64,000 nt of DNA from Chlorella sorokiniana (taxonomy: Eukaryota > Chlorophyta > Trebouxiophyceae > Chlorellales > Chlorellaceae), in the NCBI GenBank assembly GCA_025917655.1, contig CP084611.1, forward strand, positions 1,860,001 through 1,924,000, read 5' to 3'. Both the position numbers and the translations under genes were made by a program. Positions within the stretch are counted from its first letter, which is position 1. Every line of letters begins with the position of its first letter. The notes under the pieces are model-generated. The model worked only from the letters and a program-made list of their open reading frames with translations, had not been told where the DNA came from and did not search any database. Below, piece after piece: positions 45,382 to 58,177 of the stretch.

Positions 45382-45667
45382 CGTTTGATGTCGTGAGTGT
45401 TCGAATACTGCAGGCGTAACCCCTTCCGAAGCTGGCGTCAGGTTGCAACGCTTTCACACACAAAAGCTTTTCTCATCTCAGCTTGAAACTCGAATCGCAA
45501 TGCATGTAAGTTTTCAACAGGAGCGCTTCTGCAGGAGCGCCCTATTCCTGCTCCCGCAGGGCAGTTTCCGGTACAAACACACTTTGCTCTCATCGGAGCT
45601 GGCCACCGCATATTCAGCAACATCGACGATATATCTTATCCCCGAAGTTCGATCCAGAATACCTTAC
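45382..45667. promoter_or_regulatory. divergent promoter, GTPase / CCHC protein
   Basis: 286 bp between two divergent start codons; a shared promoter is likely. No specific element identified. Confidence 0.4.
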
Positions 45668-47101
45668 ATGTCGACAACAGATGCAAGCACAAGCGCGCAG
45701 AGCAGCAGCAGCGAGAGCAACAGCGACAGTGAACACCCAATCGACGCCGCAATGCGCCTCAGACTTGAAAGTAGCGACCGGCGGGGGCGGCTTGCTGGTG
45801 GGGGCGCCGCCACGCAGCGGGTCGTCGCCTGAAAGTGGCGAAGTGGACGCTGACCCAGCCAGGGTCGGCGGCGTGCAAACAAAATCACACTGCTTAAACA
45901 GCCCTCAGGGTGCACCCGCAGTGATGCAGCAGCCTGCGGCCTCCTTGCCGCTGGATGATGTGTTGGAACGCTGCAATGAGGACACCTCCAGCAGCAGTGG
46001 CACCAGTGCAGAGCATTTGGAACCAGCCGCAGCACCATCCGGCGTTCTGCTTGTGGAAAACACTGAGGGCCGCAACGCAGAAGTACAACGCCTGCTACGG
46101 GCTCCCAGGTCTGGTGTGGCTGCCCTTCAGCGTCGTGCAAGAGCTGATCCGTCAAAGAGTGTGCATCAAGTTCCCTGAAAAGCCATGTGGCTCCGTGACT
46201 TACACTGCAGGTATTTTGATGAAGACTTTGAGGAGGCTGGCCTTCGCTGCTTCAAGTGCGGGGGCAAGGGCCACATGGCTCGCGATTGCACGGCCGAGGC
46301 AAAGGAGCGCTCGTGTTTCCTCTGTGCAAAGGTGGTCATGCAGTGGCATGTTCCTGTCCCATGTGCAATGTTTCCGGTGGTGCAGCTTGCCACAACCTGC
46401 GTCCACAGTTTGCTGCAGTTTGGTCATGACAGCCGCGACTGTCCCAACAGCCTGTGCTGGCGGTGCCAACGTCCCGGACACTTGGCGCGGGACTGCCCGT
46501 ATGGGTATCGACAGCAGGACAGCTGGGATGATGCCCCAGCAGTGTGCCTGCGGTGCGGCTCCGAGAGCTGCCCATGCGCTGGCGAGAAGGATTACGTTAG
46601 GTCAGTTGCAGAGGGCATGAGAACAAAATTATGTCATAGGAAATGTATAACAATCATAATGTCTGAGTCTGTCTGTGCTTGATTGATGATTGCAGGGCGG
46701 AAGGTGGTTGCAAGCGGGAGTATAGCCAGCATGACCTGCAACACGTGCACTGCCATGTGTGTGGGAAACGCGGTCACATCAGCTGTGCACCCGCGCCAAA
46801 CCAGCCTGCCAAACTTGGCTGTCCCAACTGCGGGCAGGGGGCACAGCGCAGGTGATGCAGTTTCCCTGTTTTAACAGGCCCTCCATGGCCAGGTGTGCTT
46901 AACCCTGCAGTTTGCCTGCTTGCAGACGAGTGCACACGTGAGCTGCCTCATGTCATGCGGAATGAGCGCATCAAAGCTAGGCCTGCATCACGGCCATATG
47001 GTGCCCGCACGTGGAGTGATGGGGGCAGCATCTGCCGTTACCCTTCTCACACGGGCGCTATAAGGGGATCTACTGGGTATCAGAAGCGGGCCCGGCATTG
47101 A
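45668..47101 (+). CDS. CCHC zinc-knuckle RNA-binding protein, AIR/CNBP-like
   Basis: Start ATG 45668 gives MSTTDASTSAQSSSSESNSD, a Ser/Asp-rich leader. A later exon (LPLDDVLERCNEDTSSSSGT, GRNAEVQRLLRAPR) is spliced to YFDEDFEEAGLRCFKCGGKG at about 46210. At least five zinc knuckles follow: CFKCGGKGHMARDC, a split CFLCAK...HDSRDC, CWRCQRPGHLARDC, CHVCGKRGHIS-C and CPNCGQGAHSADEC. The tail is basic, ends STGYQKRARH and stops at 47101. The 'RAPRYF(D)' lead-in before the first knuckle and the knuckle spacing resemble yeast Air1/Air2, RNA-binding subunits of the TRAMP polyadenylation complex, and plant homologues. Role in nuclear RNA decay is an inference. Confidence 0.82.
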
Positions 47102-47295
47102 AGGCCTGAACGATTGCATGGTTTCATGAATTGTCACTAAAGAATATATGTTAGCAACGGGCAGGAATTTGGGGATCCTGAAAGAGAGACAAGGCCCATT
47201 CGTACTGCAGCCTGTCCTGCTAGTTCCCACAGCACAGAGATGCGCCCACGCACCTCTGCTTGTCATCTGCATGTATGGCACCAGTTCCCACAGAC

Positions 47296-48574
47296 ATGGC
47301 ATCCTTCAGGGTAATGCTGCCGCAGCCATGCACCTCGTTTAGCTCACGGCTGGCGCGAAACACGGTCGCAACTCCTTTCCCGCGACCTCCGTTTGGCCGA
47401 TCCTACCTGCGCGGGTTTCGGACGCTGAGGGGCGCTGCGCCCACCTCGGCAGCGCCCGGCAGCGCCAGTGCTGCCTGAAGCCGACGTGGCGGAGCTGACC
47501 CCTTTCCTTGACAGCCTGAAGTGGGATAGCAATGGCTTGGTTGTGGCTATTGCGCAGCACGTAGACACTGGAGAAGTCCTGATGCAGGCCTTTGCAGACA
47601 GGGCAGCAGTCAGCGAGACGCTGCAGACCGGGTACGCCTTCAGGTTGTACTGCTGTGAGCTTCCAGCAAGTTGGAATGCGAGTTGACCCATGCACCACAC
47701 AACGCAGGATGGCGACATTCTACAGCCGGTCACGCAAGGGTCGATGGTGTAAAGGAGAGACATCAGGTCACTTCATCAAGGTGGGTGGCAGCTCTTGCAC
47801 TGTCAACGACCGCAATCCCCAGTGCGACCATGCCTGCCTGCCCACACAAGAAAGAATCATGCTTCGTGCAGGTCCTGAACATGTACATGGACTGTGATCG
47901 TGATTCACTAGTGTATTTGGCAGAGCCCATAGGTCCCGCCTGCCACACCAATGCGCCCACTTGCTACTTTACGCAGCTAAGCGTTCTGGACGGGGCGCTG
48001 GTGCAATGCGGTACTCACAGCACAAGGGACCATGCACCAATGACTACGCTCTTTGCTCTAGAGAGGACAATTGCGCGGCGTCGACTTGAGGCAGCTGCTA
48101 ACACAGGCAAGCCCGCTACTTAGCATTGGGCAATCCGAGTGGCTGTTGGCCAGGTTCACAGATGTTTTTGCTACGCAGGCAGCAAGCCTTCATGGACAGC
48201 CAAACTGCTCGCCAACCCCCAGCTGCTGTGCAAAAAGGTGCAAGAAGAGGCAGGGGAACTGTGCCAAACATTGGAGGCAGATGAGGGCAAGGAGCGTGCA
48301 GCCAGCGAGGCGGCAGATCTCATCTACCATGCCATGGTGCTGCTAAATGCACAGGTGCATCAAGAGGGCTCTGCAGCGATGCATCTGCACTTGTGTAATG
48401 GCACTGTCAGTGATGGCATGTTTACTAGCCTTTGAGATGCGCCTCACTTCTGCTGGGGTATTGTTTCCATGCATGCAGGGAGTGAGCTTGGAGGAGGTCA
48501 GCAAGGTGTTGCGGTCGCGATTTGGAACCTCAGGCATTGAGGAAAAGGCAGCTCGTCCTGCCAAGCAGGCATAG
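47296..48574 (+). CDS. HISN2: bifunctional HisI-HisE (phosphoribosyl-AMP cyclohydrolase / phosphoribosyl-ATP pyrophosphatase)
   Basis: ATG 47296 opens MASFRVMLPQPCTSFSSRLA..., a plausible plastid transit peptide. The cyclohydrolase half follows: FLDSLKWDSNGLVVAIAQHV, GEVLMQAFAD, then spliced MATFYSRSRKGRWCKGETSG, VLNMYMDCDRDSLVYLAEPI and GPACHTNAPTCYFTQL, with the zinc/Mg-binding Cys, Asp and His residues. The pyrophosphatase half is MTTLFALERTIARRRLEAAA, WTAKLLANPQLLCKKVQEEA, EAADLIYHAMVLLNAQ and VSLEEVSKVLRSRFG. Stop at 48572-48574. It carries out two consecutive early steps of histidine synthesis in the plastid; the fusion is the plant/algal form. The transit-peptide frame runs into a stop at 47478, one base out of step with the enzyme frame that starts before 47470, so a small intron or a base error lies at about 47400-47475. 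Confidence 0.92.
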
Positions 48575-48649
48575 CAAAAAATGTCCCCTTGCCCAAGCGC
48601 CCCCTTTTCGCCACCACACACACTGCACACAATCGGGACCGTTTCTGCA

Positions 48650-50046
48650 CTACTCATCGTGTCCTCCTGGCTGGACTTCTTCTTCATTGTCACCATGTGG
48701 CAGAATCATGAACTTAATAATGCAGATGCGCTGCACTGCTTGGGCCTGCATGTGAACGGCGCCAAGTTAGGTATGCATGGGCACAAGATGGGAATGCACA
48801 TATGTTGTGCATGGTCTACCTGGGAGGCAAGACTGCCAAGCAAGGGCACCTCGGTGTGCAAGGGCCCGCCTCCTGAAAGTGTCAGCATATGGGTTACTTT
48901 GAGTATGCCACGGCTGCTGATTGCGATCTGCACTATTGAATGTAATTGATGGGTTACGAGCACCAGGGGCAACCATTGGTGCAGCTCAAGATGCACTGTA
49001 CCTTCAAACTCCATGGGTCTTTATGTGATACATTGGCAAAAGCAGCTTTCAAATGCTTGTGCTTAAAGGTGGCTGTCACCTCCTCCGCGTGACAGCTAAA
49101 ACCATCTATTAGGGATGCAGGGAATGTGACCTGGAAGCCGGCAGCGACGTGAGCAGTAGATTACTTGTCACTTAGGTATACCATGCAAGCAGCACAAACC
49201 TCCAAGCTCTGTTGGTGGATACTTTGCAGGGAAAACTTCATGGGACTACGCTTCAAAACAATGCTGACAGGGCCACCAGTCCATTCTAAATCTTCAACTG
49301 CCTCACGCAAAAGCGGGCCTGCGCAACAGTCCGGTATTCCGCTTAGGCGCTGTCGCGTGCCAGGGTGAGATCACATTACGTGGTGATCCATGGCGGGGGC
49401 AGGATGCAGGTGAGCAGAACATGTCGCACCCGACAAGATGACTTGCGAGGAGTCTTCATGGGGCTCCCACAAGTCACCTAGGCTGATAAGATCGTGCTGC
49501 GCCAGTGTGGGGATCTCCGCAAAGCTGTGGATCGAGGTGCGTGCGCTGGAGTCCTCAGTGGTTCTGCATGACCGGGCAGTGTACTGTTGTGGAAAGGGGC
49601 GAATGCGGAGCGCATGCAAGCCCCACAAGCTCACGTCAACAGCAGGGAGTTGTCAGACCCCGGAAACTGAAAATGAAGCTCATGTGGCATGCTAGATGCC
49701 ACAGTGTTGATTGTGTCTAGCAGTACTCCAAGGGGGAGGAACAATGTGACACTGGAAGGTGCTTGAAAATGGGTAAATGCCTGCACATGTGCACACATCT
49801 CGACAGAGGCAGTGAGACAGCTGGTATCTGTTCCACAACACGCCTACTTGCTGCAAGGGCACCCCCACTCACAGCTGGACTGAGAGAGAACCCCGACTGT
49901 ATGGTATGCGCACTGTCCAGGAAGCGCAACGACATCCCTGAGCCTGCCTCAAAGGTGACGGCGCAGGGCAGCTTGTGAGGGGTCTTGATGGCCTGTAAGG
50001 CCAACACCAGGCTGCGCACGTTCGTGATTGTGGCTTGTACGTGCAT
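48650..50046 (-). CDS. RAD1: RAD1, subunit of the 9-1-1 DNA-damage checkpoint clamp
   Basis: Six or more small minus-strand exons match RAD1 in order: MHVQATITNVRSLVLALQAI and LRFLDSAHTIQSGFSL (start, clamp strand region); VTLFLPLGVLLDTINTVASS and LHFQFPGSDNSLLL (about 49625-49760); ARTSIHSFAEIPTLAQHDLI; LLREAVEDLEWTGGPVSIVL; ISSRGILKVTHMLTLSGGG; and VQRICIIKFMILPHGDNEEE ending at stop 48650-48652. The pattern 'LLDTINTV...', 'LREAVEDLEW' and 'SRGILKVTHM' follows plant and animal RAD1. With RAD9 and HUS1 it forms a PCNA-like ring loaded at damaged DNA to activate ATR signalling. I start at ATG 50046; an in-frame ATG at 50181 would add 45 residues, longer than is usual. Convergent with HISN2 (75 bp between stops), divergent from VIP1. 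Confidence 0.85.
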
Positions 50047-50350
50047 GATGCGTTGATGGCTGTCTCTTCGACGCAAAGGCTGGGCTTGACTGGACCAGAT
50101 GTGATCAAAGTAGGCTGGTAAGGGAACCGCAGGATTTGCAATTCGTGCTAGGGTAGCTGCCTGCCTTTCCGGGTCTTGCATGCGACAGTGCGACAGTCCT
50201 TCGTCGACTGGAACCAGTAGTACAGCAATACGAATATGCGCTTCTCACAGACATATGGCTTGAGATTGCTTTCAGGCGAGTGGCAGGCTCGATAGGTTCG
50301 GCTTGGCGCATCATTCAGCGCCATCGGGTCGGGGCCGTTCACACAGGGCG
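50047..50350. promoter_or_regulatory. divergent promoter, RAD1 / VIP1
   Basis: About 300 bp between the divergent starts. Part of it is open on the RAD1 strand (to 50181). No named element seen. Confidence 0.35.
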
Positions 50351-53300
50351 ATGTCAGAGGGCTTCAGCAGCCAAAGGAATGCTCCGGGACAGAAACCAGA
50401 TGCAAATGTGTCTTCTGAGGCCAGTGCCGCTGCCATACTGCGAGCCCCGTCTGCGTCGCACGCAGAGATGGCGCGGCGCGCGAGAGCTGCACAGCGCGAG
50501 ACCCTGACACCTGCAGTTCAGGAGCAGCTGGGTCTAGAGCGTCCCTCCCTTACGCCGGGGATCCGCCGCAACTCTTCAGCTCCCTTGCTCAGCCGTGCCG
50601 ATGATGGGCTGCCCAAGATCATCATCGGCATTTGCGGTGCGTTCTGACAACGTGGTTGACTTGCCGCGGTGCAGCATGTGTGCATGGCTGCAATCAAAAC
50701 AACACCTCTCCCATGTTGCTGCAGCCATGAACAAGAAGGCACGGTCCAAGCAGATGAACCACATTGTTGAGCGCCTGCTGCGCTACGGCGAGTTTGACGT
50801 GGTGGTGTTCGGCGATGACACCATTGTGAACGAGGCGGTGGAGGACTGGCCCTTGTGCGACTGCCTGCTGTGCTGGCACTCAGGTAGATGCTGTGCGAGC
50901 CCTCTGTTGTGCTGATGCGCCCCATGGGGGTGCTGCGGGGGCGCGCTCACCTGGCTGGCAGGCATGCATGCCTTTGTCACGTTGCAGATGGCTTCCCGCT
51001 GCACAAGGCGCAGCAGTACGCCGCGCTGCGCAAGCCGTACCTGGTCAACGACGTGATGGCGCAGGACACGCTGCTGGACCGGCGTCGCGTGTATCGTACA
51101 TTGATGGTGCGCCATCCTATCGTCGCTGCTGCGCTTGGGCGGTTAGCGTGCTGGCTTGCTGTGGGCGCTGGTAAGCTTGCCAGGGGTCTGAGCGGCAACT
51201 AGTGCGCTGCTCCTGGTGCAGGACAGCGGCATACCCGTCCCGCAGCACATAATTGTGGATCGTGATGACCTCCCTCCTGGCCAGACGGACCCAGGTGCGT
51301 GGCAGAAGCTGGGGTTGCGCTGTTTGGGCGGCACGGCGTGCCTCTTGTCGCCGCCTGGCCAGCCTGTGCCTGCAGCTGGCGTTTTGCGCTCCCACTGCAC
51401 AGAGGGGTTTGTCGAGACGGAAGACTACGTGGAGCTGGGGGCGTGCGCATCTGCAAGCCGTTTGTGGAGAAGCCCGCGTCCGGGGAGGACCACAACGTGT
51501 ACATCTACTACCCACACAGCATGGGGGCGGCGTGAAGCGCCTCTTCCGCAAGGTGGACAACCGCAGCGGCGACTACGACCCCACCCACCCGGGCAATGTC
51601 AGGTGGTGCATCACGGCAATGCGATGCGTGGGGTCCCCTACAGCGGGGGTAAGAGGGCGCACGTGCGCGAACAACAGCTTGTGTTGAGCCTGGGTCGCAA
51701 GGAGGGGGAAGCGCGCTCACCCTGAGGGCATCGCCCCTTCTGCCTGCAGGCGCAACGGTTCCTTCATTTACGAGGAGTTCTTGACAACGGGGGGCACAGG
51801 TGTGTGCAGCATCTGGCCGGTCACAGCCCGTCATGCGGTTCTGCATGCGCTTGCAGCATGCGCCTGCGGCCATCCCTTTACACCCGCCCCGCGCTGCGCA
51901 GACGTCAAGGTGTACACCGTGGGCCCGCGGTACGCTCACGCCGAGGCTCGCAAGTCGCCGGTGGTGGATGGCAAGGTGGTGCGCACAGCGGATGGCAAGG
52001 AGCAGCGCTTCCCGGTGCTGCTGACGCCGCAGGTGCGCGAGGCTGGGCGGCTTGCGCCTGTGCCCGCTCTGACTGCTGCTCTCCCAACATGGGCTGACAA
52101 CCAGCTGTTTTTGTGGGCCTCTCTGGGAACTTCCCCTCCTCCCCCACCCCCTACCCCCTGTTTGCCCCTCGGCCCCGCGTATGTGCAGGAGAAGGAGATC
52201 GCGCGCATGGTGGTGCTGGCCTTCGGGCAGCGCGTGTGCGGCTTCGACCTGCTGCGCTCCGCGCGGCAAATCGTACGTGTGCGACGTCAATGGCTGGAGC
52301 TTCGTCAAGAACTCGCACAAGGTTGGCGGAGGCTCAGGGCTGGCGCGTGATGTTTCCGCGGAACCCCTGGCCCGCGAGCGCAGCACCCCAGAAGCTGTGG
52401 GTGCTACTCAGCCCGCGCTGGGCCCTCGCCTCCCCCTCCCCCTCGCCGCAGTACTACGACGACGCCGCCGGCATCCTGCGCATGGTCATTCTGAGCGCGA
52501 TCCAGCCGCACCGGCTGCTGGCGGCGCCGCCGCAGCCCCTGCCGCTGCACGTGTGTGGCGAGGGGGGCGCGGAAGGCCTGGAGGGCAGCCAGCACAGCAT
52601 GCACTACAACATTTCAATGGAGGATATGAGGGGACAGGCGGTGGCAGAGGACGAAAGGTCAGCTGAGGGGGTGGTTGGCGGGGATGGGCGGCTGCTCGTG
52701 TATGGTGGTGGGTGTGTGCTTCGCAATGGTGGGTTGGTGGGGACGTGGTTTGTCTTTTCGCTTGCACTCCCATGGACAAGTGTGAAACAGTCTGTGTCCT
52801 CCTTTGTTGCACCCTTAGTGGATTTGATGGCATCCCCCAAGGCGTTGGCGCTTGCCGCGCGGTCTGCATCTGGTTCACCTTGCAAACCCTGGCCCCGCAA
52901 GGCTGCTGCGCCCTCCCACGCGCCACTGCGCGCAGGCCCGAAGGCGAGCTGCGCTGCGTGCTGGCGGTGATCCGTCACGGCGACCGCACGCCCAAGCAGA
53001 AGATGAAGATGAAGGTGACGCAGGAGCCGCTGCTGGCGCTGCTGCACAAGTACCTGGACTCCAAGGGCAAGCAGGCCAAGCTCAAGGTGGGCGTCAGCTG
53101 CCTGGCTCGCAGACCACCCCATGGTGCTCAGCACCGCGCCCGGCGGAGCTGGCTCGCTGAGCGGCTCTGCAACCGGCCCGCCTGCTTTTGGCCCCGCTGC
53201 CCTCTCACCCCCTTGTCGCGTGTGCCCCGCACAGAGCCCCAACGAGCTGCAGGACCTGCTGGACGCCACCCGCCTGCTGCTGGACGAGCTGGAGCGCAGC

Positions 53301-56300
53301 AGCGTGCGGCGACGGATGCGGCGGCGGCAGGCGGCGGGCCCCGCCACCCGACCCAGACACCGACGAGCTGCGGGAGAAGTTCCGAATCATGAAGGTGTGT
53401 GTGTGGGGGGGGGGGGGGCTGCCCATGGAAGCCTGGTGTTGAGCTGCACAGCAACATTGCAGCCTGACGGGCTAGAGGGCTGGGACAGGGGCCCAGGGGA
53501 GGGGTGGGGGTCTGCCATGCAATCCCGTGCCGGATCATAGCCAGCACACCCCCGCCCCTGCTGCCGCAGACGGTGCTGGAGCAGGGTGGCCAGTTTGCGG
53601 GCATCAACCGCAAGGTGCAGTTGAAGCCGCTGCGCTGGTCGGCGCCGCCCGAGGAGGGCAGCGGCGAGCAGGCGCGCTGCGTGGAGGCGCTGCTCATTTT
53701 GAAGCACGGCGGGGTGCTGACGCACGCGGGCGGCAGCAGGCCGAGACGCTGGGCAACCTGTTCCGCAACGTGATGTACCCGCCCTCTGCGGGCGGCGGCC
53801 TGCTGCGCCTGCACTCTACTTACCGCCACGACCTCAAAATCTACTCCTCGGGTGCGCGCCACTTTTTGGGGGAGGCGGGTGGGAGGATGCAGTCATGCGC
53901 GTGCTTAGCCCCGCAGGACTGCTCAGTTGCCTGGGCATGCATTCCGGGGGCAGTGAGGGGCGGCTGGCACCCGACGTACCGCTGGGCCGGGTTTCCGCCC
54001 TGTGCAGACGAGGGCCGCGTGCAGACCAGCGCCGCCGCCTTCACCAAGGGGCTGCTGGACTTGGAGGGGCGGCGCTGACGCCCATCCTGGTCAGGTGGGA
54101 CGCAGCGGTGCCCCCCGCGCATGCGCTCTCCTGTCCCGCCCGCCCCTGTGCTGGGCAGCAAAGGGTGCTGCTCGCCTGGACCACCTGGCTGGAAACCCCT
54201 CCCACACCCCACCCTGCCACCACGCGCGCGCGCAGCCTGGTGAAGAAGGATGCGGGCATGCTGGACGCTTTTGGCAAGGGCGCATCCGCCGACATCCAGC
54301 TGGCTAAGCAGGAGCTGTATGCGCAGGTACGGCGCCGTCGCCTGCCCGCCTGCCGGCGCCCAGGCATGGACGGCCCTGTCTGCCTGGCGTGGCTGCCCGC
54401 GGCTGGCGGCCTGCCAGGCCGCAGTCCCCTCCTCCTTGCTGGCTGCCCACAACTTGCAAGCACCACTGCCCCCCCCTCCCCCACCACCACACACGCACAC
54501 ACACCAAACCCTCGCAGATGACCTGGGACCCGTCCACCAACACCTCAATGTATGCAGAGCCGCAGCTGACCACCCCCATGGTGTCGCCCCCTGTCGCCCA
54601 AGCTGGACGGCGGCGCGCTGCCGGCGGGAGCGCGCGCGCTGCGCTCAGCGGGCCCCTCAGGCACTGCCCGCTGCCAGCTGGCTGCCTGCCTCGCCGAGTC
54701 AACGCTGCACTCCCCCACTCCCCGGCCTGCGCTGCACCCACCGCCCCCGCTCCTGCACTGCTGCGCGGGCCGCTTGCAGAGGACGGCAACGGCGCGTCGC
54801 TGCGTCTCACCGGGCGCCTGGGCTCCTGCAACAGCATCTCCTCGGCTGAGGCCTCGGGTGTACGTGCCGCCGGGGGCAGCCCCTGGACGTGTACAGCCTG
54901 GACGGGGGTGCGCATGGCTGCGGAGCGCCGCATCGGCTGCCTCGCTGCCGCCAGGGAACTCAGCGTCGCCGGGTGCCCATTGGGTGCGGTGCCCGCCTGA
55001 CGCCGCCGCATGCGCTCCCTGCAGAGCCGGTGCCCGGCGCCAGCAACATCCCTGGGCGCCCCCACATACACCCCATGCCAGACAACGCGCTGGATCTGCT
55101 GCGCCAGCTGCACGCCCTGCTCAAGGCGCGCGAGAAAGGAGGGGGGCGCGGGCGATGGGGCCCGGGGACCCGCACAGCACACAAGTGGCGTATGCCGGCC
55201 AGGGGCATGGCGCGCACAGGCCTGTAGCAGTTGCCCAGGGCGCCTGCTACTCTCCAACGGGCTTGCCACCACGTTCCCGCCGTCAGGCTGCTTGAGCTGT
55301 GCTTCAGCACTGCCACACGTGCGCTGCTTTCCTCTGACGCTCAGCAGCAGCGCAGCGCACGTGCGCCCGCGGCCTGCAGATGTTGGTGGACCAGCTGCGG
55401 CAAAAATGCCTGGAGGAGCCGCGCAGCGACGACCGCCCGCGCGGCTACTCGGCGCTCACTCAGGACCCCAAGGAGTGCACGGAGGAGGTGGGGGGATGTG
55501 CGAGGGGGAGTAGGGGCTGCGCCGAGGGCCTGCTGGCGCACGTGGCGGGCGCTCTGCTGCTGCGGCCCAGACGCTCACGCCCGGTGACGCTCGTGCAGGA
55601 GGGCAAGCCGTGCAGCGGCGAGAAGCTGCTGCTCATGTTTGACCGCTGGCGCAAGCTGGCCAAGGCCTTCTACAACGAGAAGAAGAACCAGTTCGACATC
55701 TCCAAGGTGACCACCGTCCTACCAGCGAGCGCATCCCCCATCCTTGGCCCCACACTCACTTTTCGGCCCCCCCACCCCCAACACACGCACAACCCAAACG
55801 CACACATGCGCACAGGTGCCCGACATTTACGACGCCGCCAAGTACGACGCCATCCACAACAGGCACCTGGGCCTCCGCCTCAAGCCGGTGTACTCGGTGC
55901 GTGCGTGTTCTTGTGCTGGAGAGCCATGCTGGGCACGACAAGGGCTTGGCCCCCCGGCGGCCTTGCATGCAGGCAGGCTGCACGGGCCTAGGTGCCGCCC
56001 GGTGGGCGCCTCCTGCTGCGTCACGCGGTCTTTGCCTGCCGTGCGCCCCCTCACCCCGCAGGCTGCCCGCGCTCTGGCTGCCGCCGTCATCCCCAACGAG
56101 TACGGCATCCACCCGGCTGGCAAGATGCGCATCGGCTCCATGATCTGCAGCCAGCTGCTGGGCAAGCTGCTGGCGGACCTGGCCTCCATGCGGGAGGAAA
56201 GCGTGCAGACAGCGGGGCTCCAGCATGCTGACAGCTCAATGCTGGTGGGACCAGCACAGGGGAGGGGGCGCCGCGGCGGGGGCTGGGCGCGCGCAACGCA

Positions 56301-57968
56301 GTCATGGGGCTGGATGGCGCGCAGCGCTGGAAGGGTGTGTTCAGACTTGGGATGATGTGCCCTGGGCGGCACGCACCGCTTAGCCTCAACGCGTTCTGCC
56401 CTGCCCACCATGCCCTGCTAGCAGAATGACGTGATGGCGGACCTGCGCCACCTGTCGGTGGGGGCCGGCACGACGCCCCCGGGCGAGGCGCCGTCGCCCA
56501 GCGCCACGCCGCCGGTGGGGACCAGCAGCCAGGAGGAGGTGGTGGGCACAGGTGCGCGCCGCGCCCCATTTTGCACTGCTCCCTGCTCGGTGACAGCTTG
56601 CCGGCGGCTGCCCTGCCTGGCGGCTGCCCATGCGCGCCACGCCTGTCGGCCTGCCCATTCCGCAGAGCCAGACGGCGGCGAGGAGGGCGAGGACGACGCG
56701 GTGCTGCACCGCCTATGCCCCACCTACGCGCAGGTGCAGGGCCCTGGCCCCGCTGCAAGCAGTCGTGCTACCGTGCCCGCTGCCTGTCAGCCTACCCTCA
56801 TCAGCACGCTGCGCGCCGCTGCGTTGAAGCCCCCCCCCCCCCGCCAGCGCAGGACATCAACTCCCCCTTCCGCCACGTTCGCACCCGCATCTACTTCACA
56901 TCAGAGTCCCACATGCACTCCCTGCTCAACGTGCTGCGCTTCTGCCAGCTGGGTGAGCAGCCGGCTGCCTGCCGCATGCCCCGTGGCGCTCGCCTGCTGA
57001 CAGAGTCGCCCCTCCACCCGAACCTGTGCGCAGAGCGCGAGGGTGAGGCGCCGCTGCTGGGGCAGGACGGGCTGGCGGTGCTGCACGAGTGTCGCGAGCT
57101 GGACTACATGACGCACATTGTGCTGCGCATGTTTGAAAACACCAAGTGGGTGGAGGGGTGGGTGTGTGTGTGTGTGGTGTGTGTGGGGGGGGGGGGGCGC
57201 GCGGGGGGCGCGCGGGCGCGCGCGGCTGTAAGGGAGGAGTGACAAACAATGTTCGCTTTTTGGCCACCAGCCGGTTACGGGTTTGCGCCGCTGCGGGTAA
57301 ACCCCTGTTGGCGCGTGCCACGCTGGACTGGCGGGCCATCTTGATGCCCGCCATTGCTGCCCCCATCCTCATCCCTTGCCATGCACCCACCCGCTGTGAG
57401 CTGGCGCAGGCTGCCGCTGCACGACCCCAACCGCTTTCGGGTGGAGGTGCTGTTCAGGTGGGTGGCTGCCTGCGGCCTGGGCAGGGCAAGCGCATGCGCA
57501 CAGCAGCGAGCCATGTGAGCAGGTTGTTTGCCTCTGTGTCAACTGCGGCCTTGCTGCTGCCCTCCACCCGGCACAGCCCTGGCGCCGCATACGACCCCAC
57601 CGAGGTGGTCCCTGCCAAGAAGGATCATGTGCTGCCGGTGGCTCCACGCGTGCCGCTGCACCCTGAAGGTGTGTGGCCCAAGCTGCTGAGGGGCCTGGCT
57701 GCCCCATACTGACCAGGCACCCGCTGCCCATCCTGCTGACACGCCCCGCTCCTGAGTACGAGCACCGCCCCTCCCCCTGCTGCTGCCAGGCACCAACGGC
57801 GTGACGCTTGCACGCGTGGAGGAGCTGCTAAAGCCGCTGTCCAAGCCGTTCAAGCGGCAGGGGGACCCATACGCGCGCTCCACAATGCTGAGCAGCCAGC
57901 AGAGCGAGGCGGCAGCGGCGGTGGTGGCGGCAGCGGTTGCAGGCGAGGGGAGCTGTACACTGCTCTGA
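50351..57968 (+). CDS. VIP1: inositol hexakisphosphate/diphosphoinositol-pentakisphosphate kinase (VIP1/PPIP5K)
   Basis: Over 20 exons. Start ATG 50351 ([20 protein letters not shown]). N-terminal ATP-grasp kinase: [147 protein letters not shown]-terminal histidine-acid-phosphatase domain: [18 protein letters not shown] (catalytic RHGxRxP), [97 protein letters not shown]. It makes and removes inositol pyrophosphates (InsP8/1-InsP7), signals for phosphate and nutrient status. Stop at 57966-57968. Several exons shift frame by one base at G-runs (51437-51441, 51523-51527, 53728-53730, 54066-54069); these look like base-calling errors. Confidence 0.95.
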
Positions 57969-58177
57969 CATGAGGGCTCCTTTTGCACCAGACGCCCTCT
58001 GTCCAATCACAGATGCCCAAGCACAGTCATCTGCTGAGGACACTCTTTTGGGCTCATGCGTGCACGGCGGCTGGCAGGGGTCCCCGGCACCATGCGCCGG
58101 CGGCGCCCGGCCGACTGGAGGCCAGCCCTGTCCCTGCCTGCCAGCATGCCCGGTTGTGCGGGGCTTGGGCGTGGTGC
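57969..58177. other. convergent intergenic region VIP1 / secreted protein
   Basis: About 200 bp between two convergent stop codons; contains only presumed 3' UTR. Confidence 0.45.

Noticed and set aside
48581-48949. 122-residue plus-strand open frame after HISN2
   Set aside because: Opposite the C-terminal exons of RAD1, which match a known family.
54304-55272. 322-residue minus-strand open frame
   Set aside because: Lies opposite VIP1 exons and introns in GC-rich DNA; no motif, no splice logic.
57145-57240. GT-rich and G-run tract
   Set aside because: A simple low-complexity intron sequence in VIP1; no further structure.
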